From contig CP030759.1 of assembly GCA_003290465.1 (NCBI GenBank), positions 288,672 through 352,671 of the forward strand: a DNA stretch of 64,000 nucleotides. Direction: 5' to 3'. Made by a program: the position numbers and the translations under genes. Numbering within the stretch: position 1 is the first letter of the stretch; the number at the start of each line of letters is the position of its first letter. The DNA comes from Candidatus Sumerlaea chitinivorans (GTDB lineage Bacteria > Sumerlaeota > Sumerlaeia > Sumerlaeales > Sumerlaeaceae). The notes under the pieces are model-generated. The model saw only the letters and a program-made list of their open reading frames with translations, was not told the DNA's origin and did not search any database. Positions 38,401 through 46,980 of this stretch are shown piece after piece.

Positions 38401-39128
38401 TCGGCGATGTGGACAACGACGGACTGCTCGATGTCGTCTGGTCTGTGGACACGCACACGACCGCCGGAACGGGGATTGGGCCGGCCGCGAAAATCCCAGT
38501 GGTGCTGTGGCTGATGAACCCACAAACTGGGCGCTTTGCGGACTTGACCGAATCAGAGCTTCCTGTGCTGCGGAGCCAGCTCGCGGCCCCCTCATCTCTC
38601 TCCGATACACCGGGTAATTCGCGGGCGGTCAAACTGGCGGATATTGACGGGGACGGCGACCTCGACATGGTCATTTGTCAGACGGGTCGCGGCGACTTGA
38701 TGCCGACGACCGGCTGGTACAACAACGTGCTTCTCAACAATGTGATTGGCGCAAATCTCAACCACAACCGCTTCTCTCGGCCATTGCCGCCGCCGAACCC
38801 CTTCGTCTTTGGCGTGTACCCAAGTCGAGGGGCTCAAGGGCAGGTTCTTGACGTTGCAATTCGCGGTAAGAACTTCGCCGGCTCGCCCAGTGTTGACTTT
38901 GGCGAAGGAATTACCGTCACGAAGCCCGCGATGGCCTCTTCGGACGGCGAGTACTGCTTCGTGCAGATCGAAGTGAAGCCGGATGCGAAACTGGGCTCTC
39001 GTCAGGTTGTGGTGACCAACCCGACCGGTCTTGGTGGCGCAAGCTCCACATCCGCATTTACGGTGCTGCCTGCGGGCAGTATTGCGCCCACGGACGTAGA
39101 GGACGAGTCGTGGAAACTCTACGAATAA
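32469..39128 (+). CDS. Giant secreted protein: matrixin-like domain, TSP type 3 repeats, FG-GAP/VCBS repeats, TIG domain
   Basis: A 2219-residue exported protein. A signal peptide ([15 protein letters not shown]) is followed by a metzincin-like domain with [11 protein letters not shown] at 256-266, a downstream Met (PTMSP) and a preceding active-site region; the usual third zinc ligand His is Asn266. Residues about 808-940 hold calcium-binding thrombospondin type 3 repeats ([14 protein letters not shown] and similar). Eleven or more FG-GAP/VCBS-type repeats with calcium loops ([29 protein letters not shown]) cover about 967-2085 and probably form propellers. A TIG/IPT-like domain ([19 protein letters not shown]) lies at about 2110-2205. 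The ATG at 32469 is chosen because the signal peptide starts there, after GAGCGGAGAAC. A strong terminator follows. It is probably a calcium-dependent adhesin or surface protein; peptidase activity is doubtful. Confidence 0.85.
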   Translation: MVRRGFLFLAALVWLTFNAFAANQLLFLRTETNRVLDPNDDELVASKIFWPDQLQPVQVVYFVDALGNVIAPANNVNNIQEFDISSAIHRALAEWNDAGSSFRFQEWPIPANFYAGFFPDLPQGPVAAGIDGFNLITFQDPNATFAAGDGFSYSLITYFNRDVDLTNLSGGEGISVQQLQYPTNLVATTLTFTNQGSITVLLPYTSYEAGSIIDADIVLNNLFAGWVLPPENSGDLTPEQRLAFRGQADIQAIMTHELGHVMGLGNSFLSLPTMSPNYLESRDPYEVRELDFDDKLAAKINYDGYFNRHGRAAISGRVIPGNFFEQGFSAVPTVTPVYLGRVNDDGTTTADDRYGIDANTSFTRKIRLLAQVLSGPELRVPLGPSRTFFPDWRYYFGGIPGSGDPFPVGNGVTVPAGRYVVYIEPAPGLANEVDGAFAPDVLSVPAEFYGGLVRSFRLPGAVPAVDPDTPGDYRIQDGFLRVGFNLLGQFSLGLNQARLDEFGNPIETQSTKRIIDDSEEPSESYITYRVTKPDGQTVDVANWRAYDIAPINPQIPIAENDPANAALGAYVIANSIQVAELLQIQPLPRPDGTSTPTSLKVTIVAKNITTGTVQCGLRKLLRVVPLEPHGQPVFWAGANKYRYETTLQGGAVPDVFTWSSDGPTSVSDKLIGIGLIGTSDVTRPEKLQFANYYNIAQIGVSNPKFYDYVTKPQEPITDPAVAIQFAPRSLAPGEVTTFTVAVTYAVLGSYKDGPIPFFDDGVAEPGEDNPSLFAYVDAATGAVTDGIDILTNVGARGLLTTGTEDITCDVGWDRDCDGVPDLIDNCVDTFNPDQRDDDGDGLGNLCDPDTFGCNTINDSDCDGIPNTVDNCRFTSNTDQLDSDGDGVGDACDNCLLLPNPDQTDTDGDGLGDSCDNCPSVPNPGQVDDDEDGIGDACDPVVQPYLMTEEPTDPATAPLPIYATYVYGAAAGDVNGDGYPDIVVACGGVAQGNPQSLVNRLYINVFDVTTGKRRFVDLTFGNDGIPNTADDRMPFDLDASFDVRLADFDLDGDLDMYVSNFATIEPPFNLLEGAQNRFYRNEDVDGDGIGDGFFTDVTYLWDPGILNKGAFVPYLDQFRGAVFDYSTHSDVADLDGDGDVDIIVSNAGRLTEGTGGVNVGELVNNQPNVIPRYFFSERILINHRLEPISTPYVAPPGLITTLFYDETLGLDSRFGGGRSRALDTFAFGPPFDEEVTSASDRVPVLLPDHPTYTQGNGDDVSDRSNTLAVRVGHWWGSNAPGFVAFNKRNGNSFSPSGQSAVGPWDGDELVYFNQDLWGPDGNPDGIADGIFYVLNYGWENNYYIRRPDAGTTSVAALGTPEGLPGDYPPSGSTFTERDVKAVANDQTMFGVLADFDYSGWNEIISFNSTGGGTHNIFTKTAFGDGSFDVTRGRGGFIPAFGNDYEPAGFDSTLPPSGIGVVGSFRRDDIATLAKRGRPRSAFVADLNLDGLFDVMAAHDTNSEVDYYQPGTAPGYKTVYLNDDFLTFLIADAQTTSAIFNELAHPASWIEPLDYDMDGDVDAFSGNYGTPANLYTNNTIRGRRPSLPWQNPNARDLPMFIDATQQMLSPYYGIGADPVQSFALGFGNITLGVDLADIDGDGDLDLIFANGGINSAVGEWQPLYKNNLYGRFVDTTGDQLILKRFIRPDQRVFTPFGTNEQPPMLGSLNNRIWLGGFSARMPAYDVRFVDYNGDGAPDIVFSNNGAIPRFFTNLDSDDPLVNAFGDIDSKPDGVFEDQTAARLLSSLSLDKIISRRFDVGDVDGDGHPDIIIANGVENQGARNVLLMNRSMGFGQWGYFLEESWRLPDNGETYDDSTDVKFVDVDNDGDLDLIVANRPGQSAAPSLYPHCRLLLNSGGTFTEVSDPEIWPLVDRFVRAEVILHGKFFGSGAEDLLIGCSDTANPYILLANDGTGRFTDVTAARAPSPPASQNFPVYGGDVGDVDNDGLLDVVWSVDTHTTAGTGIGPAAKIPVVLWLMNPQTGRFADLTESELPVLRSQLAAPSSLSDTPGNSRAVKLADIDGDGDLDMVICQTGRGDLMPTTGWYNNVLLNNVIGANLNHNRFSRPLPPPNPFVFGVYPSRGAQGQVLDVAIRGKNFAGSPSVDFGEGITVTKPAMASSDGEYCFVQIEVKPDAKLGSRQVVVTNPTGLGGASSTSAFTVLPAGSIAPTDVEDESWKLYE

Positions 39129-39179
39129 GCATCTCCAAAGAATCGGCCCTAGAGGCCTAAGGAAGTAATTAACGACGGT

Positions 39180-39214
39180 GCCCCGGCGTGCTCGAAAGAG
39201 CCGTCGGGGCTTTT
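39180..39214 (+). terminator. Intrinsic terminator after the giant FG-GAP gene
   Basis: Bases 39180-39188 pair with 39202-39210 (one G-T pair), and GCTC at 39190-39193 pairs with GAGC at 39198-39201 around a stable GAAA loop; one T (39189) is bulged. TTTT follows. The hairpin starts 51 bases after the stop codon. Confidence 0.9.
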
Positions 39215-39235
39215 ATCTATGACAACACTTCGTAC

Positions 39236-39535
39236 TCAAGAAGAGCTTGTGCAGAAAAGCAGGCGATCCGCTCGAGTCAATTCTTCGCACTGAACTTGCC
39301 CGCACACATATGGCGCTTCTAACGAGGAGGGAGGCAGAACATAAGCTGCGAGGTTCACACGCACAATTCCCTCTGGCTTGACCTCACGAAAAATCCCAAA
39401 AAACAGCGTTGGGTCAAAGGTAAGTTGCCTCTTCCCCCAGAGCAACGTGTTGGACTCAGCCCGAACCCAAGAAAACCGAAGAAAATCCAATCGTTGAGCC
39501 CTCGCACATCGTGAGCGGTGCTCTTTGCTGAACAC
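39236..39535 (-). CDS. Possible small protein downstream of the response regulator (99 aa)
   Basis: A GTG-started frame begins 11 bases after the stop of the NarL-type regulator and fills most of the gap before the FG-GAP terminator. The product is soluble, without signal or membrane segment. Its arrangement (basic N-terminus with several arginines, then strands ending YVCGQVQCEEL) faintly recalls PilZ domains, but the RxxxR and D/NxSxxG motifs are not clear, so no family is claimed. No good ribosome-binding site is visible beyond CGGA. It could be a third gene of the two-component operon or a chance frame in a 418-base gap; I see nothing else in that gap apart from the terminator. Confidence 0.35.
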   Translation of the reverse strand: MFSKEHRSRCARAQRLDFLRFSWVRAESNTLLWGKRQLTFDPTLFFGIFREVKPEGIVRVNLAAYVLPPSSLEAPYVCGQVQCEELTRADRLLFCTSSS

Positions 39536-39546
39536 TCCGAATTGTA

Positions 39547-40224
39547 TTACTTGCTCACTAATCCATGCTCCATTGCGTAGCGGATGAGCTCCGGAGTGTG
39601 TTTGGCCTGCAGTTTTTCCATAATTCGTGCGCGATACGTACTGACCGTTTTTACGCTGAGATTAAGCTCTTCCGCGATCTCGGTTACACTCTTCCCACTA
39701 CCCAAAAGCCGCAGAACTTCAAACTCACGATCCGAAAGCAATTCGTGCGGATAGGTTGCCTTTGTTGCTTTGCGGGTTGCTTGCTGCGTCATCTGATGCG
39801 CGACGGATTCGGTCAGATAACAGCCACCCGCCAGAATCTTTTCGAGCGCAACTAATAGCTCGTCGGGGGCACTCTCCTTGGTTAAATAGCCCCTAGCCCC
39901 AGCTTTGATTGCCCGCAAAGCGTATTGGTTTTCGGGATGAATACTCAGGACGAGGACACGAGTAGGAAGTTCCTCACTGACAATTTGGTGAAGGACATCC
40001 AATCCGCTGCGTCCCGGCATCGTAACATCTAAGAGAAGAACATCAGGCCGGAGGTGCCGAACTAACGCGATTGCTTCAGCCGCATTCGCAGCTTCACCAA
40101 CTACCGAAAAACGTTCATCTTCCTCAAGGATTTCACGTAGGCCGCGGCGGACGATAGGATGATCATCAACAATTGCGATGCGCACAACCCTTTCCGCACT
40201 CTGCCGATCCGTCATGTTGCTCAT
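39547..40224 (-). CDS. NarL/FixJ-family response regulator
   Basis: A 225-residue DNA-binding response regulator. The receiver domain has the acidic pair (VDDH, about 20-22), the phospho-acceptor Asp66 in DVLLLDVTMPGRSG, a conserved Thr/Ser position in VLSIHPENQY, and the Lys of YLTKESAPDEL. A LuxR-type helix-turn-helix ends the protein (LSDREFEVLRLLGSGKSVTE then LSVKTVSTYRARIM, about 160-215). The histidine kinase gene ends 51 bases upstream on the same strand, so the pair is a cognate two-component system. ATG codons at 40224 and 40215 are both possible. Target promoters are unknown; no binding repeat is recognisable here. Confidence 0.94.
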   Translation of the reverse strand: MSNMTDRQSAERVVRIAIVDDHPIVRRGLREILEEDERFSVVGEAANAAEAIALVRHLRPDVLLLDVTMPGRSGLDVLHQIVSEELPTRVLVLSIHPENQYALRAIKAGARGYLTKESAPDELLVALEKILAGGCYLTESVAHQMTQQATRKATKATYPHELLSDREFEVLRLLGSGKSVTEIAEELNLSVKTVSTYRARIMEKLQAKHTPELIRYAMEHGLVSK

Positions 40225-40275
40225 CTACTTTTGGTCAGCCTTTGAGCGTATTTATCTAAACTAAGTATCTATAAC

Positions 40276-41961
40276 TTAGTCTCGAGTGTCAACTGGCACA
40301 CGAACCCTAAGGAGGGTACCGATGAATCCATCATAATCAAGCCCATTGAAGATCTCGAAACTTCCCCCCAAACTCAAAGCACGTTCTCGCATGCCGACAA
40401 TGCCAAGGCCCGCTTGAGGCCGGGCGGGATCGTTTTCCCCAGGTAGACCAATTCCGTTATCGCGCACTTCCAATTCATATGAACCATCAGAGATTCTAAT
40501 ACGTACCCACACATGAGTTGCCTGCGAATGACGCGCAACGTTGGTAAGCGCCTCCTGGAGAATTCGAAACAACGTGATTTCGGTTGCTTGGCTTGGACGG
40601 GGGAGGTCTTCGGGCGGCTCGAATGAGGCTTCGATGTTGGTCTGCTGCCGAAACTGTTCGAGCGCCCATTTCATCGCTTCCACTAAGCCCAGATCATCCA
40701 AGATTCCAGGTCGAAGATCGCTGGCCACACGTCGCACGGATTGAATCGCTTCATCTACAAGTTCCGTGAGTTGTTCCAATTGTTTGGTCTGTTGTTCCAC
40801 CGTGGGTGCCGGATTCTTAACGAGTCGCCGCAGCCGCATTTTAATGCCTGTGAGGATCTGCCCCAGATCGTCGTGAATTTCACGTGCAAGGTGGAGCCGC
40901 TCTTCTTCCCTCACGCGTACCAGCCGTTCCGATAGCTCGCGTAATTCCTCGCGCGAATGTTCCAGTTCCGTAATGCTTCGAAGCCGTTCTGAACTCGCAG
41001 CACCCAACAAGAGAGCTGTGAGAGCCAGTACCATAAGGTAGATTTGCAACAGGACGAGACTTTCGTCTTTGGTAATTTCTCTGAGAAACGGTCCAGCACC
41101 TTCCGAGGTGCCGTAAACAGCTAAGGCGGAAATCAGAAATGTTGCAGTTGCTCCTCCCCTTGGACCAAACCGCAAGGCAGCCCACATGACCAAGGGAAAC
41201 GGCGCAAAGCTTACCGGATAATTAAGCTGTCCAATGGGTGAAGTTCGGGTAAAGGCCATCCATGCCAGTCCTGCTAAGCTCGTTAGTAAAGCTGTAAGTT
41301 CGAGCAACCTTTTGACAGGCCAGCGACCACGCGGTTTGTGACTCCACGTCAGAATCACCGGTGCAACCACAAGATTGCTAATAGCGAACCCGACCCACCG
41401 CCTCAAAAAAAGGACACTTCCCGCAACCGTGACACCAGGTTCGACTTGCAGGAAGCGATAAACCGCAATCGCTGCGGACAGAATGGGTGAGAGAAGCACG
41501 GCGTAAAGACAAAAACTATAGACGTCATGAAGACGACTGAAAAGTGGATCAAAGCGAGAGAAATGCTTAAGGCAGAGCGTAGCTACCAATGGCGCAAGCG
41601 TATTGCCCAAGGCAAGATAAGGAGCCAGAGCATACGTCCCGGGGTCGCGCGTAAAGAGGCAATTCTGCACAGCATCCCACAGGTTTCCATCAACGCCTTG
41701 TCTCAGGCATACCAACAATTTGTCCAGACTGAGTGGATCCAAAATGAGCGTGGAATTGAGGAAACTTCCCAACGCGATCGCAGGCCAGTATTGCCAGCCA
41801 AGAAGGATGAGGCCAGCGAGTCCAATTCCAGCCTGCGGCCAAAACACGCGTAACTCTTCTGAGAGAAAATCGACGCGCCTTCCAAGGCGCCCAGCGAGCA
41901 CGTAGAGGGCAGTGAAGCCAATAAATTTGGCCAAAACACCAATGTAGGCTCGCCATGTCAT
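40276..41961 (-). CDS. MASE1-domain sensor histidine kinase (HisKA_3)
   Basis: A 561-residue membrane sensor kinase. The first 310 residues form a MASE1-type integral membrane sensory domain with about eight helices (GIGLAGLILLGWQYWPAIAL, FPLVMWAALRFGPRGGATAT). A coiled segment leads to the HisKA_3 dimerisation domain with phospho-acceptor His363 in LAREIHDDLGQILTGIK. The HATPase domain has the N box LFRILQEALTNVARHSQATH and G box VRDNGIGLPGE. This subclass pairs with NarL-type regulators, matching the next gene. The sensed signal is unknown; MASE1 ligands are undefined in general. The stop codon lies in a 7-bp inverted repeat (40260-40266 with 40274-40280), which may affect readthrough to the regulator gene. 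No strong ribosome-binding site is seen. Confidence 0.93.
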   Translation of the reverse strand: MTWRAYIGVLAKFIGFTALYVLAGRLGRRVDFLSEELRVFWPQAGIGLAGLILLGWQYWPAIALGSFLNSTLILDPLSLDKLLVCLRQGVDGNLWDAVQNCLFTRDPGTYALAPYLALGNTLAPLVATLCLKHFSRFDPLFSRLHDVYSFCLYAVLLSPILSAAIAVYRFLQVEPGVTVAGSVLFLRRWVGFAISNLVVAPVILTWSHKPRGRWPVKRLLELTALLTSLAGLAWMAFTRTSPIGQLNYPVSFAPFPLVMWAALRFGPRGGATATFLISALAVYGTSEGAGPFLREITKDESLVLLQIYLMVLALTALLLGAASSERLRSITELEHSREELRELSERLVRVREEERLHLAREIHDDLGQILTGIKMRLRRLVKNPAPTVEQQTKQLEQLTELVDEAIQSVRRVASDLRPGILDDLGLVEAMKWALEQFRQQTNIEASFEPPEDLPRPSQATEITLFRILQEALTNVARHSQATHVWVRIRISDGSYELEVRDNGIGLPGENDPARPQAGLGIVGMRERALSLGGSFEIFNGLDYDGFIGTLLRVRVPVDTRD

Positions 41962-42037
41962 CGTGCACTTTTACACACGGGTCTTATGGTAAATGCAAAA
42001 CACCTCGGCCGTAAAAGCGCCGGACTCGCGATCGGTG

Positions 42038-44536
42038 CTAGGAAATTCGTGCTTTACGGACGCGCCAGTATACCACCGCAAGAAGCGCATAGCATATCCA
42101 AGCAATGCTTGATATGAAGAGGCCCGTCCGCCACCCCGGCGTTACGTAACGCATTTCTACGATGTGCTCGCCACTTTGCAGAGGAAGGGCACGTCCCACA
42201 CCGTTTGCGCGGTAAATCTTAGCTTCGACGCCGTTCACTGAGGCTTCCCAGCCCGGCAGGTATTGATCCATGAGAACAAACCACCCGTCATGCTCCATCT
42301 TAACCTTGGCAGTGAACAACTCGGGGTCGTCGCGAAGGACTTCGACCTTACCGATCGTCCCCGTCGTTTCTTGGCTGTCGAATGTTCTCGCAGCCTCCTC
42401 CTCAAGAATCACCTTTTGCTGAGGCGCGAAATCGGGTGAGCTGAGAACACTCCATAGGAATTGCGTTGAGGTAGTTTCAGCCTTTCCCACGCAGAAGGCA
42501 CGCGGCAAGGCATCAGGATTCTCAAACAGCTCGTAGGCACTACCCTTAAAGACACTGTGCCAACCAAGTGCCCCTGCACCAGTGTCAGGCGGCGCGATGA
42601 GATATCGGGTGCCCAAGGCATTCATGAGCGGCGAGATACGGTATGCTTGGAGCCACGCTTCAGGAAAGCTTGGGGGGCGTCCCTGCGCGACCGACATGGC
42701 CATCGCGTAGCGTAGGCTCACCGTCGGCTCGTATCCCCATACATGGCGAATTTTTTCGACCATTCCTTGCGTAAGATCGCTGGGCTCTCGGGCGCTCGCG
42801 ATGCGATAGAGTGAACCTGCATTCCGAACGATGCTTACGAGCCGTGAGGGCCAACGAAGGCCTTCGACGGAAAAGCTCTCGGCGTAGGGACGCGCAAACT
42901 GGATGAGCTCGAAGAAAAGAAAAACACAAATGATCCGTCGGGTGACTTTCTCGTACTTTGCCCAAATCAAACGGCTGATCAGCCCGAGGGAAAGGCCTGC
43001 CATGATGCCGCTGGCAATGAGATTTTCTCGAAATGTCTTGAACATGGCTGTTACGTCTTCACGCGAAAGAGTCGAGAACACCTGAGGGGTAAGACGGTGC
43101 ACCAAGATCTGCAAAAAGAGGGGACTTCGAATATTATCGCCAAATAGAATCAGAAATGCCCCTATTCCACCTGCCACGGCGATAGCCGTGCGACGCACAA
43201 TGAGTAAGAACTCGCTGGGGCGTAAGCGCGCGTATTCGATGAGGCGGTCAAGTCCCTCGCCAGCGAGAAGTGCGAGGGCGAACGTTGCTATGTAAAGGAA
43301 ACTGCCCGGATTTCGAAAGAGTCCGAGACCGGGAAAAACCTTCATGAGGGTTTCATAGAAACCGGAATAATGTCCAAACGCCAATAGCAGTGCAAAAGCC
43401 ACAAGGCCCAGACATGTCCACTGGAAGCGATTCAGGCTCTTGGGAAGTGTCAGCATCATGCCAGCTAAAAGCACAGCGGTCGCGCCTACAAATCCTGCCA
43501 CTTCCCAGTAGGAATCCATGCCGATATAAGGAATCCCGAAACGTCGCCCACCCCAAACCCACGGAGCAATGAGAGTGAGGATGTTACCGAGCGGCATGCT
43601 TTGAGCTGTATAGTACTCCAAGGGTGCACCGTGGGCCCGTACCGTTTCTGCAGCATACTTTGCCGTTGGAAGAGCCTGCACGGCAGCAAGCAAAGCGGCG
43701 AATCCAAGGCTTGCACCCAAGAGCATCGAATCGCCAAACGCACGTTTCTTTCTACCGACGATGAGTTGGTGGATCATGTACCAAAAGTGGAACCATGCGA
43801 GGATGATGAGTGAGAAGTAGACAAGTTGCGGGTGCCCCGCAAAGAACTGCATGGCAAGACACCCTGCAACCCCCAGCACGAGCGTGAGCATCGTCCGTAG
43901 CGAACGGTCGGCACTCTTAGAGTATGTGAGCCACGCAATGAGGACTAATGGTGTCCACGGCATCTCAAGGATAAATGGTAGGTGTCCTTGCCATGCGTGG
44001 AGTATCGCAAACCCAGAGAATCCGAACACGAATGCCGCAATTAACGCAGCAGACGGCGATTGCCCAAATCCTCGCGCCAGCCAGTGCATCGCCGCCAGCG
44101 CGGCCCACCAATGTACGAAGATCTGAGTGTTCAGCCAGAACGCAGGTGCTCCCACCGCAAAAATCCAATTAGGCGGATAGAAAATGGCCATTTGGTTCGA
44201 GGCCAAGTAGGGCGTTCCGCTCATCATGTAGGGGTTCCAGTGCGGAAGAATCCCGTTTCGCAGGCACTCTCCGAGATAGGTTCGTGCCCAGAGCCAGTAG
44301 TACGCGATGTCACCCGTGGCCGCGCTAACGATGCGCCCTCCTTCATGAGTACCACTGAGGAAAATGGCGTAGGTGCCGATGAGGACTGGATACAGAACAA
44401 GGGTCGCGAACCAATCCCTGCGTGAGTAGGAGCTACTGGACCGGTTCCCGCGCAAAAACTTGATCATCGCGGCGTCGGCTTGGAACATGGCTTCTGTCAC
44501 CGTTTTCGGGGAAGTTCGTGAGTTATGCGGGATCAT
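42038..44536 (-). CDS. YfhO-family polytopic membrane protein
   Basis: An 832-residue membrane protein with about 12 helices and a large extracytoplasmic C-terminal domain. The family motif region GGRIVSAATGDIAYYWLWAR and LPHWNPYMMSGTPYLASNQ is typical of YfhO, a GT-C-like protein that in Firmicutes helps glycosylate lipoteichoic acid. The C-terminal part has QYLPGWEASVNGVEAKIYRA and HIVEMRYVTPGWRTGLFISS, also characteristic, with a last helix. It presumably transfers a sugar from a polyprenyl-phosphate donor to an envelope polymer; the acceptor here is unknown. Its ATG overlaps the stop of the preceding YfhO-like gene (ATGA), so expression is coupled. The histidine kinase gene starts 76 bases beyond its stop. 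Confidence 0.85.
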   Translation of the reverse strand: MIPHNSRTSPKTVTEAMFQADAAMIKFLRGNRSSSSYSRRDWFATLVLYPVLIGTYAIFLSGTHEGGRIVSAATGDIAYYWLWARTYLGECLRNGILPHWNPYMMSGTPYLASNQMAIFYPPNWIFAVGAPAFWLNTQIFVHWWAALAAMHWLARGFGQSPSAALIAAFVFGFSGFAILHAWQGHLPFILEMPWTPLVLIAWLTYSKSADRSLRTMLTLVLGVAGCLAMQFFAGHPQLVYFSLIILAWFHFWYMIHQLIVGRKKRAFGDSMLLGASLGFAALLAAVQALPTAKYAAETVRAHGAPLEYYTAQSMPLGNILTLIAPWVWGGRRFGIPYIGMDSYWEVAGFVGATAVLLAGMMLTLPKSLNRFQWTCLGLVAFALLLAFGHYSGFYETLMKVFPGLGLFRNPGSFLYIATFALALLAGEGLDRLIEYARLRPSEFLLIVRRTAIAVAGGIGAFLILFGDNIRSPLFLQILVHRLTPQVFSTLSREDVTAMFKTFRENLIASGIMAGLSLGLISRLIWAKYEKVTRRIICVFLFFELIQFARPYAESFSVEGLRWPSRLVSIVRNAGSLYRIASAREPSDLTQGMVEKIRHVWGYEPTVSLRYAMAMSVAQGRPPSFPEAWLQAYRISPLMNALGTRYLIAPPDTGAGALGWHSVFKGSAYELFENPDALPRAFCVGKAETTSTQFLWSVLSSPDFAPQQKVILEEEAARTFDSQETTGTIGKVEVLRDDPELFTAKVKMEHDGWFVLMDQYLPGWEASVNGVEAKIYRANGVGRALPLQSGEHIVEMRYVTPGWRTGLFISSIAWICYALLAVVYWRVRKARIS

Positions 44537-46980
44537 TGAAACACCTCGTTGGACCTCAATTCACGACTGGGAAAGAGAAGCCCCAAGATTGTCACGATGA
44601 GGATAACGAGTGATACATATGGCACCTGAGGCCATCCCGGCGGTCGGTATTCAAAGTGGATTGTTTTTGTCCCCGGCGGAAGGATGACGCCGCGAAAGCT
44701 ATAATTCACTTTGTAGATTTTTGCCGGCCGATTCTCTACCCATGCGCGCCACCACGGGTCGTAGACGTCAGCCAGTGTCAGCAATGCGGTCTGAGAGGTC
44801 GGTTCGTCCAATTCGACGGTCAGCCCCCTTGCGGTTTCCTTGACCACCCGAGCTCGTGGAGGACTGGAACATTCGAGGTCTGGCAGAACAGTCTCTTCTC
44901 CCGGGTCCAAGTAGACCGTAGCTGTCGGCTGATAGTCGAGTGAGGCAACGGAAAAAAGAATCTCTGCCGAGTTTGACGTCACTCGCACGTTTCGAGCGAC
45001 GGAGGCCCGAGGTAGCGCAGTTGGCACGAGGTAAACGTCCACGCTCTGCGTACCCAACGTCTTGGAAACCATAGTATCCTCGAAGCGTGTTCCCGCGCGA
45101 GTGACTACGACACGCGCCGCCATGAAATCGGTGAGGGGTGTGACTCGCGAAATCATTAGGCCGGGCGCGTAGTAACTTGGTTGGCGTTCCTGCAGACGGA
45201 TGAGATCAAAAAGTTCCCGGTAAACGAAAGTATGCCGAGCCCAAGTTGTCTGAGTCGGTATTCGCAGTGGCTTCAAGCATAGATCCGGATCGTAAGGCGT
45301 AAGCACTCGCCAATCGTTCTGAGTTTGCTGCTGCACGTACTCAGCCACCACTGGTGAGAATTCCACATCATCCGCAGGTGAGATTGTTTCCAACGAATGA
45401 AAGAAACCTACGGTGTCTGTGGCGAAAAGAATCCCAGCAAGGGCCACCGTGGCTGCACGCGGGCGAGAGGACGCGTGGAACCCAAACGCAAGAATTGCCC
45501 CTACTCCGCCCGCCAAGAGAAGAGTGCGAACCACAGAGTCCCATGCGATGGAGAAACTGGCTGTGAGGAATTTTTCGTTACTCGTGACCTTTGCGACAAG
45601 CTCAGGAGGTAAAGCGCTGAACGGATCGCGCAATGTTTTCTGAGCGAAGTTGCTCCATATCACGCCGCCGGTACCCGTGCGCCCAAAGAAAAGCCAAGCA
45701 AGCAACAAGGCTAATCCGGCTCCTATCAGCAATACAATCCCCGTTCGTCGGCGCGCCAAAGGGTGCCAACTTCGCACAACGTCCCATCCCATCCCTGCGG
45801 CCAATGCCATGAAAAAAACGTAGAGGAAGATCCACCGTGCTGGTGAACGCATCGCTTGAACCCACCCGGGGACGCGAGCAAGGGGCGCAAAAATGGGTAT
45901 GGTATCTGCAGCAAGGAGAAGTCCCACGCATGCCCCAAAGAAGACAGCAAGGGGCAATCGAGTCCGCGAGCGGGCGAACAGACTAAACACAGCGAGTAGG
46001 ATTATCCCTACGCCAGCATAGCCAAGTGCTCCTGCGTATCCAAGCCTGCCCCAATAGATGCTATTCACTTCATCGCCGAAGAATGAGGGACAGATCAGCG
46101 CGACGAGGTTTTCCAGAATCAATCGGTCAAAGGGATAATCTTTGGCGGCAGCCATTGGGATCGGAATGGCGGTCTGCTGCCATAGGTGCCACGCGGGCTG
46201 TAGATGGGGCAGAGCAATGGCTGCACCAAGCACGACAATAAAACACACGAGCAGAATGCGTCCCAGAAAACCGCCTCCTGCTTCGTGGCGTGAAAAGGCA
46301 ATCGTTCCGATAGCAAATGCCATGGCCAATAGCAGTGTGAAAACCGCCAAGGGCGGACTGCCACCTACCAGCACCAGTCCCCACCCAAGGGTTGCTAAGC
46401 AAAACGCTCGAAGTGAAAGGGTGCGTACCACACGGACAATCTCGCTGAGAACAAGCGGCACAAAGGGATAACTCAGTGAGTAATTATACTCACCGATCAA
46501 CCAGCCGTAGCCAGCCAGGTGACCGCTAAAACCGTAAGCCAAGCCGGCGATCCAAGCAGCAAAAGGCGAAAGGGATAGAACTCGCCCTAACCGAAACATG
46601 AACGTCGCAGCGAGCGCCGTGCTAAATATCAGTACCACGTTGATGACCCAATAGGGTGGCAACAAATAATGAAGAAGAGTAGCTGGATGAAAAAGGCCTA
46701 ACCGCCAGTCGCCCACCATGGGATAGCCGCAGGCAAACCACGAGTTCCACATTGGTAGACCTTCGCGGATGAGCCTTCCCAAAATTGTCTGAAGGTACAG
46801 ATGTGTTTCCGTGAGCTCGCATCCGGCCGCGCGACCAAAGAAGACGGGTCCGCTTCCCAGTGACTTTAACAGTGCAGGGAGGCAAAGAATCCAGTACCAT
46901 CCCCAGAGTGGCAGACGGTAGGATTTTGAGCCAGTTACTTTTGGCGTCGGATCCTTGAGCGGTGATATGGTTTCATTCAT
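44533..46980 (-). CDS. YfhO-like polytopic membrane protein
   Basis: An 815-residue membrane protein with the same architecture as the next gene: acidic first loop, LPMWNSWFACGYPMVGDWRL, FHPATLLHYLLPPYWVINVV, about 12 helices, then a C-terminal beta-rich domain ending YVSLVILIVTILGLLF. The tail contains ADVYDPWWRAWVENRPAKIY and YSFRGVILPPGTKTIHFEYR, the YfhO-type ending. Sequence drift from its neighbour suggests an old duplication with different acceptors. The ATG overlaps the stop of the upstream GT/TPR gene by 4 nt and its own stop overlaps the next start, so the three genes form one coupled unit. The donor is likely a lipid-phosphate sugar; no direct evidence is available. Confidence 0.82.
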   Translation of the reverse strand: MNETISPLKDPTPKVTGSKSYRLPLWGWYWILCLPALLKSLGSGPVFFGRAAGCELTETHLYLQTILGRLIREGLPMWNSWFACGYPMVGDWRLGLFHPATLLHYLLPPYWVINVVLIFSTALAATFMFRLGRVLSLSPFAAWIAGLAYGFSGHLAGYGWLIGEYNYSLSYPFVPLVLSEIVRVVRTLSLRAFCLATLGWGLVLVGGSPPLAVFTLLLAMAFAIGTIAFSRHEAGGGFLGRILLVCFIVVLGAAIALPHLQPAWHLWQQTAIPIPMAAAKDYPFDRLILENLVALICPSFFGDEVNSIYWGRLGYAGALGYAGVGIILLAVFSLFARSRTRLPLAVFFGACVGLLLAADTIPIFAPLARVPGWVQAMRSPARWIFLYVFFMALAAGMGWDVVRSWHPLARRRTGIVLLIGAGLALLLAWLFFGRTGTGGVIWSNFAQKTLRDPFSALPPELVAKVTSNEKFLTASFSIAWDSVVRTLLLAGGVGAILAFGFHASSRPRAATVALAGILFATDTVGFFHSLETISPADDVEFSPVVAEYVQQQTQNDWRVLTPYDPDLCLKPLRIPTQTTWARHTFVYRELFDLIRLQERQPSYYAPGLMISRVTPLTDFMAARVVVTRAGTRFEDTMVSKTLGTQSVDVYLVPTALPRASVARNVRVTSNSAEILFSVASLDYQPTATVYLDPGEETVLPDLECSSPPRARVVKETARGLTVELDEPTSQTALLTLADVYDPWWRAWVENRPAKIYKVNYSFRGVILPPGTKTIHFEYRPPGWPQVPYVSLVILIVTILGLLFPSRELRSNEVFQ

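Noticed and set aside
34888-38720. Regular repeated GATGGNGATG-like DNA suggestive of a CRISPR or satellite
   Set aside because: The spacing varies, the repeats stay in frame and encode DxDGDxD calcium loops of TSP3 and FG-GAP repeats. No CRISPR array or cas gene is present.
40260-40280. A 7-bp inverted repeat (ACTAAGT with ACTTAGT) at the end of the histidine kinase gene
   Set aside because: Short, AT-rich and without a T tract. It contains the kinase stop codon, so it may be chance. Not called as a terminator.
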